10,253 nucleotides of DNA from Chloroflexota bacterium. GTDB lineage: Bacteria > Chloroflexota > Dehalococcoidia > Dehalococcoidales > RBG-16-60-22. The notes under the pieces were generated by a model, which was given only the letters and a program-made list of their open reading frames with translations, searched no databases and was not told the origin of the DNA. Below are positions 5,711-10,253 of this stretch, piece after piece (position 1 is the first letter of the stretch; every line of letters starts with the position of its first letter). The DNA lies in the NCBI GenBank assembly GCA_022574315.1, contig JACZSH010000048.1, positions 1-10,253 of the forward strand, given 5' to 3'. Both the position numbers and the translations under genes were made by a program.

Positions 5711-7725
5711 GGTTTACCTTCTTTAACCAATCGTAAAGCTTCATCTGCCATGTGCCGGGCGGTAAGTCCAAGCTGTTCATAAATCACCGGGGCCGGCGCC
5801 GAAGCGCCGAATCGGGCAAGGCCGATGACAACCCCTTCCAGCCCCACGTAGCGTTCCCAGCCCAGTTTTGTCCCCGCTTCAATGGAGACGCGTCTCCGGA
5901 TAGCCGGAGGTAAAACGCTATGACGATAGTCAGCCGGTTGAGCATCGAACAGCTCCCAGGAAGGCAGCGAGACGACGCGAGCGCTGACGTTCTTCTCCAG
6001 CAACAGTTTCCCCGCTTCCAGGGCGATATGGACTTCCGAACCGGTGCCGATAAGGATAACATCGGTCGTGGCACCGGCTTCCCACAAAACATACCCGCCA
6101 CGGCTCACGCCGCTGGCCGGAGCCAGCGTTTCCCGGTCCAGCACGGGCAAGTTTTGCCGACTCAGCGCCAGGGCGGTAGGGCCATGACGGCGCTGCAAAG
6201 CCACTTTCCAGGCTTCCGCCGTCTCCGTGGCGTCGGCCGGGCGCAGCGTGACCAGTCCGGGAACCGCTCTCAGCCCCAGAAGCTGCTCGATAGGCTGATG
6301 AGTAGGTCCGTCTTCTCCCAGGCCAACCGAGTCATGAGTAAAGATAAAAATTACCCGCAGGCCCATCAAGGCCGCCAGGCGAATGGGAGGACGCATATAA
6401 TCGTAAAAAATGAGAAAAGTGGCCGTATAGGGAATAATCCCGCCGTGAAGGGACATGCCGTTGGCGACACCGCCCATGACGTGCTCCCGGATGCCGAAGT
6501 GGAGGTTGTGGCCACCGTAATTAACGGCGCTAAAATCTCCCTTGTCCGCCAGGATGGTCTTGGTCGAAGGGGAGAGGTCCGCCGAACCGCCCATCAGCGA
6601 GTGTAACCGGGGAGCGATGGCGTTCATCACCTGCCCGGAGGCGACACGGGTAGCTATCGGTTTGTCCCCGCTTTGGAAAAGACGGTCAAGACCGGCATCC
6701 CAGCCTTCCGGCAGGTCGCCGCTCAAATCTTCGGCCAGTTGACGCGCTTCTTCCGGATAAGCCCGTTGGTAGGCCGCCAGCCGACCCTGCCACTCCTCCT
6801 GAGATTGACGGCCGCGCTCCAGTGCCTGCCGGAAGTGTTTCCCGGCTTCAGGGGGGATGGTAAAGGGCTCTTCATATCCCCAGCCCAGGCTTTGCCGGGT
6901 CAAACGCACTTCTTCTTCCCCCAGCGGCTCTCCGTGGGCGGCGGCGGTACCCGCCTTGTGGGGACTGCCGTAGCCGATTATGGTGCGGCAGATAATCAGG
7001 CTGGGGCGTTCACTTTCCGCCTGAGCTTTACCTATCGCGGCATCAACTTCGGGAAGGTCCATACCATCGATAGGACCAACGACGTGCCATCCGTAAGCCT
7101 GAAACCTCCGGGACACGTCTTCCGTAAAAGCAATGTCGGTGTTACCTTCAATGGAGATATCGTTATCGTCATAAAGGTAAATGAGTTTCCCCAGCTTCAA
7201 GGTGCCGGCCAGCGAGGCGGCTTCCGATGAAACACCCTCCTCAAGGTCACCGTCCGAGACGATACTGTAGACAAAATGGTTGATTATCCGGTGGCCGGGT
7301 CGATTATAATGCTGCGCCAGCCATCGTTCGGCGATAGCCATACCCACCCCGTTGGCGAATCCCTGCCCCAGCGGGCCGGTGGTTACTTCGATACCGTGGT
7401 CGGGCGCATATTCGGGATGCCCGGCCGTCCGGCTGCCCCACTGGCGGAACCGCTTGATTTCATCCAGGGGCAGATTATAGCCGGTAAGGTGGAGCAGCGA
7501 ATACAACAGGGCGGAGGCATGCCCCGCCGAGAGAATGAACCGGTCACGGTCAGACCAGCGCGGGTCGGCGGGATTATGCTTGAGGAAACGGTCCCAGAGC
7601 ACATAGGCCATGGGTGCGGCGCCTAAGGGCGCCCCGGGGTGACCGGAACCGGCTTTCTGCACCGCGTCCACGGCCAGAAACCGCAGGGTGTTAACGCATA
7701 GTTCGTCCAGCTCTGCCGCAGTCAT
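5707..7725 (-). CDS. tkt: Transketolase
   Basis: The thiamine-diphosphate enzyme moves two-carbon units between ketose and aldose phosphates. The 672 residues are full length. AGSGHPGAPLG (25-35) carries His29 of the active site, and TGPLGQG spans 116-122. The cofactor motif runs from SDGDLEEG (157-164) to DDNDIS (186-191), binding Mg and diphosphate. GIREHVMGGV (411-420) contains the catalytic Glu414, and GEDGPTHQPIEQL marks the pyrimidine-domain substrate site. The domain order is diphosphate, pyrimidine, C-terminal. The ATG at 7725 follows GGGAGAAAAGGT. It begins 54 bases after the small cysteine protein, with no terminator in the gap, so the two may share a transcript. Confidence 0.96.
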   Translation of the reverse strand: MTAAELDELCVNTLRFLAVDAVQKAGSGHPGAPLGAAPMAYVLWDRFLKHNPADPRWSDRDRFILSAGHASALLYSLLHLTGYNLPLDEIKRFRQWGSRTAGHPEYAPDHGIEVTTGPLGQGFANGVGMAIAERWLAQHYNRPGHRIINHFVYSIVSDGDLEEGVSSEAASLAGTLKLGKLIYLYDDNDISIEGNTDIAFTEDVSRRFQAYGWHVVGPIDGMDLPEVDAAIGKAQAESERPSLIICRTIIGYGSPHKAGTAAAHGEPLGEEEVRLTRQSLGWGYEEPFTIPPEAGKHFRQALERGRQSQEEWQGRLAAYQRAYPEEARQLAEDLSGDLPEGWDAGLDRLFQSGDKPIATRVASGQVMNAIAPRLHSLMGGSADLSPSTKTILADKGDFSAVNYGGHNLHFGIREHVMGGVANGMSLHGGIIPYTATFLIFYDYMRPPIRLAALMGLRVIFIFTHDSVGLGEDGPTHQPIEQLLGLRAVPGLVTLRPADATETAEAWKVALQRRHGPTALALSRQNLPVLDRETLAPASGVSRGGYVLWEAGATTDVILIGTGSEVHIALEAGKLLLEKNVSARVVSLPSWELFDAQPADYRHSVLPPAIRRRVSIEAGTKLGWERYVGLEGVVIGLARFGASAPAPVIYEQLGLTARHMADEALRLVKEGKP

Positions 7726-7779
7726 TCCCGACCTTTTCTCCCGGTCCGAGCTATTTTACTTTACTCAGGGAAGGTGCCG

Positions 7780-8091
7780 TTATCCCTCTTCGGTTTTACC
7801 CCAGTTTTGCATCAGCTCTTTCAAACGCTGGGCAAGCCTGGGGTTGGAACGCAGGCGCTCGATAAAAACGGGGCAGCCCTCCGCCATCGAATTCTGGGCA
7901 GCCGTGGCCATGCCGGATAAAAGGTTCTGCATGCCGAGGTCCGCCTGCAGCGGCAGACTCGTTCCCGGCGTTGACTCCAGTTGCCGCCGGATATCTTCAG
8001 CGGTAAACCGTATGGGCATGACACAAGATTTATACCACGAGCATTCTTTACACTGGACTATCCCGTAAGCTTCGCTCAGAATATCGTCCAA
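7780..8091 (-). CDS. Small protein of unknown function with a CxxC-x5-C motif
   Basis: I do not recognise this 103-residue protein. Cys14, Cys17 and Cys23 (CKECSWYKSC) plus Cys73 in a GCPVF setting could bind zinc or an iron-sulfur cluster. The middle and C-terminus look helical and charged (IERLRSNPRLAQRLKELMQ, 77-95). No signal peptide or membrane segment is visible. The start is a TTG at 8091, chosen because AAGGAGA sits about 6 bases before it and no closer ATG gives a sensible N-terminus. It is first in the minus-strand cluster ahead of transketolase, so it may be a regulator or accessory of the pathway, or simply a co-located gene (inference). Confidence 0.7.
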   Translation of the reverse strand: MDDILSEAYGIVQCKECSWYKSCVMPIRFTAEDIRRQLESTPGTSLPLQADLGMQNLLSGMATAAQNSMAEGCPVFIERLRSNPRLAQRLKELMQNWGKTEEG

Positions 8092-8124
8092 AGCCTGTCT
8101 CCTTCTGGTTCATGGTTTCACATC

Positions 8125-8158
8125 ATAGTTAACTATAACCTAATGCTACCCAATTCAA
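8125..8158 (-). promoter_or_regulatory. Possible promoter and operator for the minus-strand operon
   Basis: On the minus strand TTGAAT (8158-8153) and TATAGT (8137-8132) are separated by 15 bases, shorter than usual. The -10 overlaps a perfect 12-base palindrome ATAGTTAACTAT (8125-8136), which could be a repressor site. The predicted start near 8125 leaves about 33 bases of leader before the TTG start. Confidence 0.3.
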
Positions 8159-8183
8159 CTGGAAATATCAAGTAACTTCTCAT

Positions 8184-8213
8184 TTGATATCCTGTATCCA
8201 GAGATGCTAATAT
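8184..8213 (+). promoter_or_regulatory. Likely promoter of the aminotransferase gene
   Basis: TTGATA (8184-8189), an 18-base spacer and TAATAT (8208-8213) lie in AT-rich DNA. Transcription would begin near 8220, giving a leader of about 117 bases. Confidence 0.5.
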
Positions 8214-8225
8214 AACTTCAGTCAA

Positions 8226-8254
8226 ATACCGATACGGTAATTACAACCGGTATC
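8226..8254 (+). promoter_or_regulatory. Operator-like cluster of CGGTA half-sites
   Basis: TACCG-ATA-CGGTA (8227-8239) is an inverted repeat with a 3-base centre, followed by the palindrome ACCGGT (8246-8251) in the context ACCGGTATC. ATACCG, CGGTAA and CGGTAT are three related half-sites within 28 bases, just downstream of the predicted transcription start. A repressor bound here would block the aminotransferase promoter. A small RNA hairpin in the leader is the alternative. Confidence 0.35.
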
Positions 8255-8336
8255 AAATTATGGTAAAGGTATCCAGTCACCTACGGTCGCTTCACCCCAT
8301 GACACAGCATAAATAAGTAAGCCAAAGGAGAATTCA

Positions 8337-9725
8337 ATGATGCCCGACATGGAGGAGAGAATCAGGTCACTGACAGAACACACTTACGGCACCTGGAAAG
8401 CACAGAAAGACTGGAAAAGACCTTTATATATTAAAGACGCCGAAGGTGTCTACATGTATGATGAGAACGACCGGCCAATCCTCGATTTCTCATCCCAATT
8501 GATGTGTTCCAATCTTGGCCACAAAAATAAGGTCATCATTGAGGCTATCGTGAAGCAGGCTGAGAAAATGCCCTACATCGCGCCCGCCTTTGCCACGGAG
8601 GCTCTATTGAGCGCCACGGAGGCGCTGGTTTCGGTAATGCCGAAAGGACTGGACAAGTTCTTCTTCTCCACCGCCGGCACTGAGGCAAACGAAGGGGCAT
8701 TGATGATGGTCAGGCAGTACATGTCCCCCAACTACAAGATAATTTCACGTTACCATTCCTATCACGGCGGCACCATCGCCGGGCTGTCTTTTACCGGCGA
8801 CCCGAGGCGGTGGTACGCGGAGCGGGCCAGGTTCACCGTCGAGGGAGTTCGTTTTGCCCCGGACGCTTATTGCTACCGCTGTCCCTTCGGCCTGAAATAC
8901 GGTGAGTGCGGGATACAGTGCGCCGAGTACGTGGACTATATGATTAAAGAAGAGGGCAACGTGGCGGCGATTATCATCGAGCCGGTGGTCGGCACCAACG
9001 GCCGCATCGTGCCGCCCCCGGAATACCTGCCCCGGCTGCGCCAAATCTGCGATGAAAACGGCGTGCTGCTGGTCTGCGACGAGGTGATGACCGGCTGGTA
9101 CCGCACCGGACCGCTCTTCGCGATACAGCACTGGGACGTGATGCCGGATATTATGACCACCGCCAAGGGGTGCACCAACGCCTACACGCCGGTGGGCATC
9201 ACGATAACTTCCAAAAAAATAGCCGACTTTTTCGAGGAAGAAACCCTCATTCAGGGGCATACTTATGCCTTCCACCCGCTCGCCCTGTCGGCGATCGCCC
9301 CGTCAATATCGGAACTTCAGAAACTCAATGCTACCGGCCTGCCCCAGAGGGTCAGCAAGTACCTGGAAAAGAAGCTGTACGAGCTGGAAGACCGGCACGA
9401 GTGCATCGGCGACGTGAGAGGGCTCGGCCATTTCTGGGCGCTGGAAATAGTCAAGAACCGGAAGACCAAAGAGCAATTCAACATCAAGGCGGACAAGTTC
9501 CGTAAACCTCTGATGACCGATAAGATAGCCGGTGAGGCGATGAAGCTGGGAATGTACATCGTTTCCTGGTGGGACACGCTGATTGTGGCGCCGCCGCTTA
9601 TCACCACTGAAGAGCAGGTGGATGAAGGAATCGCCGTCCTGGACAAAGCGCTGCTGGTTGCCGACCAGGAGGTCGAACACACTGATAGCGCCGGTTCAAG
9701 AACCTCGGCGGTCTTCAAGAAATAG
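8337..9725 (+). CDS. Class III PLP-dependent aminotransferase
   Basis: This 462-residue fold-type I enzyme belongs to the omega-amino acid aminotransferase group (taurine-pyruvate, beta-alanine, 4-aminobutyrate and related). Visible landmarks are STAGTEANEGA near 111-121 (cofactor phosphate), HSYHGG (140-145), IIIEPVVGTNG, the cofactor-pyridine Asp248 in CDEVMTGWYRTG, and Lys277 in TTAKGCTNAYTPVG for the Schiff base. HTYAFHPLA carries Phe where many relatives have Gly or Ser. Cys179, Cys182, Cys191 and Cys195 form a CYRCPFG...CGIQC patch seen in part of this family. The amine donor cannot be assigned from sequence. The ATG at 8337 follows AAAGGAG; the next codon is also ATG and could be used. 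It is monocistronic, with its own promoter and terminator. Confidence 0.88.
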   Translation: MMPDMEERIRSLTEHTYGTWKAQKDWKRPLYIKDAEGVYMYDENDRPILDFSSQLMCSNLGHKNKVIIEAIVKQAEKMPYIAPAFATEALLSATEALVSVMPKGLDKFFFSTAGTEANEGALMMVRQYMSPNYKIISRYHSYHGGTIAGLSFTGDPRRWYAERARFTVEGVRFAPDAYCYRCPFGLKYGECGIQCAEYVDYMIKEEGNVAAIIIEPVVGTNGRIVPPPEYLPRLRQICDENGVLLVCDEVMTGWYRTGPLFAIQHWDVMPDIMTTAKGCTNAYTPVGITITSKKIADFFEEETLIQGHTYAFHPLALSAIAPSISELQKLNATGLPQRVSKYLEKKLYELEDRHECIGDVRGLGHFWALEIVKNRKTKEQFNIKADKFRKPLMTDKIAGEAMKLGMYIVSWWDTLIVAPPLITTEEQVDEGIAVLDKALLVADQEVEHTDSAGSRTSAVFKK

Positions 9726-9749
9726 CCGCCGGAAGAATACCGGATTAAT

Positions 9750-9783
9750 AATCGGCGGGTGGTATCGGTACTGCCCGCCGATT
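9750..9783. terminator. Bidirectional intrinsic terminator
   Basis: A 10-bp stem AATCGGCGGG / CCCGCCGATT (9750-9759 with 9774-9783) with a 14-base loop is flanked by AT-rich sequence on both sides. It lies between the convergent aminotransferase and TlpA-like genes and suits both. Confidence 0.75.
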
Positions 9784-9794
9784 TAATTTACGGC

Positions 9795-10253
<459 letters not shown>

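Noticed and set aside
4049..5782. Long plus-strand open frame of 577 codons
   Set aside because: It lies antisense to pgi and rpiB, which have clear catalytic motifs. Its translation is low in recognisable motifs and it has no ribosome binding site; it is a by-product of the G+C-rich codon pattern.
5920..7230. Plus-strand frames opposite transketolase
   Set aside because: They are antisense shadows of a full-length, motif-rich transketolase.

Overview
The window reads as bacterial chromosome, most likely from a Chloroflexota lineage close to Dehalococcoidia. The hints are a CetZ-like tubulin/FtsZ-family protein, a glucose-6-phosphate isomerase resembling the isomerase half of transaldolase/isomerase fusions, a divergent class III aminotransferase, and dense minus-strand packing of sugar-phosphate genes. 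This placement is an inference from protein style, not from a marker gene.

Layout. At the left edge the start of a CetZ-like GTPase gene runs leftward out of the window (1-339). A 250-base gap separates it from csaA (590-925, plus strand), an OB-fold tRNA-binding/chaperone protein. Positions 926-1392 carry no large gene but hold a compact independent transcription unit: a strong promoter (1032-1060), about 255 nt of RNA folding into several hairpins, and a strong intrinsic terminator (1290-1322). Inside it lies a possible 18-residue reading frame with a near-perfect ribosome binding site. A second strong promoter (1333-1362) then drives a translationally coupled pair: a metal-dependent cyclase (kynurenine formamidase family) and a ribulose-phosphate 3-epimerase (1393-2678).

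Only 12 bases later, facing the epimerase, lies the minus-strand pentose phosphate operon, in transcription order: a small cysteine-bearing protein (8091-7780), transketolase, ribose-5-phosphate isomerase B, glucose-6-phosphate isomerase and a short, probably NAD-dependent 6-phosphogluconate dehydrogenase. With the epimerase these enzymes interconvert hexose and pentose phosphates. No glucose-6-phosphate dehydrogenase or transaldolase is present in the window.

A 245-base AT-rich divergent region (8092-8336) with promoter-like and operator-like palindromes separates this operon from a plus-strand class III PLP aminotransferase (8337-9725). A bidirectional terminator follows, then the C-terminal part of a TlpA-like thioredoxin-fold lipoprotein on the minus strand, cut by the right edge.

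The most interesting item is the free-standing structured RNA at about 1067-1322, which I could not assign to any RNA family. Second is the epimerase, in which one usual metal-binding His is Gln and the usual substrate-pocket Ser is Ala.
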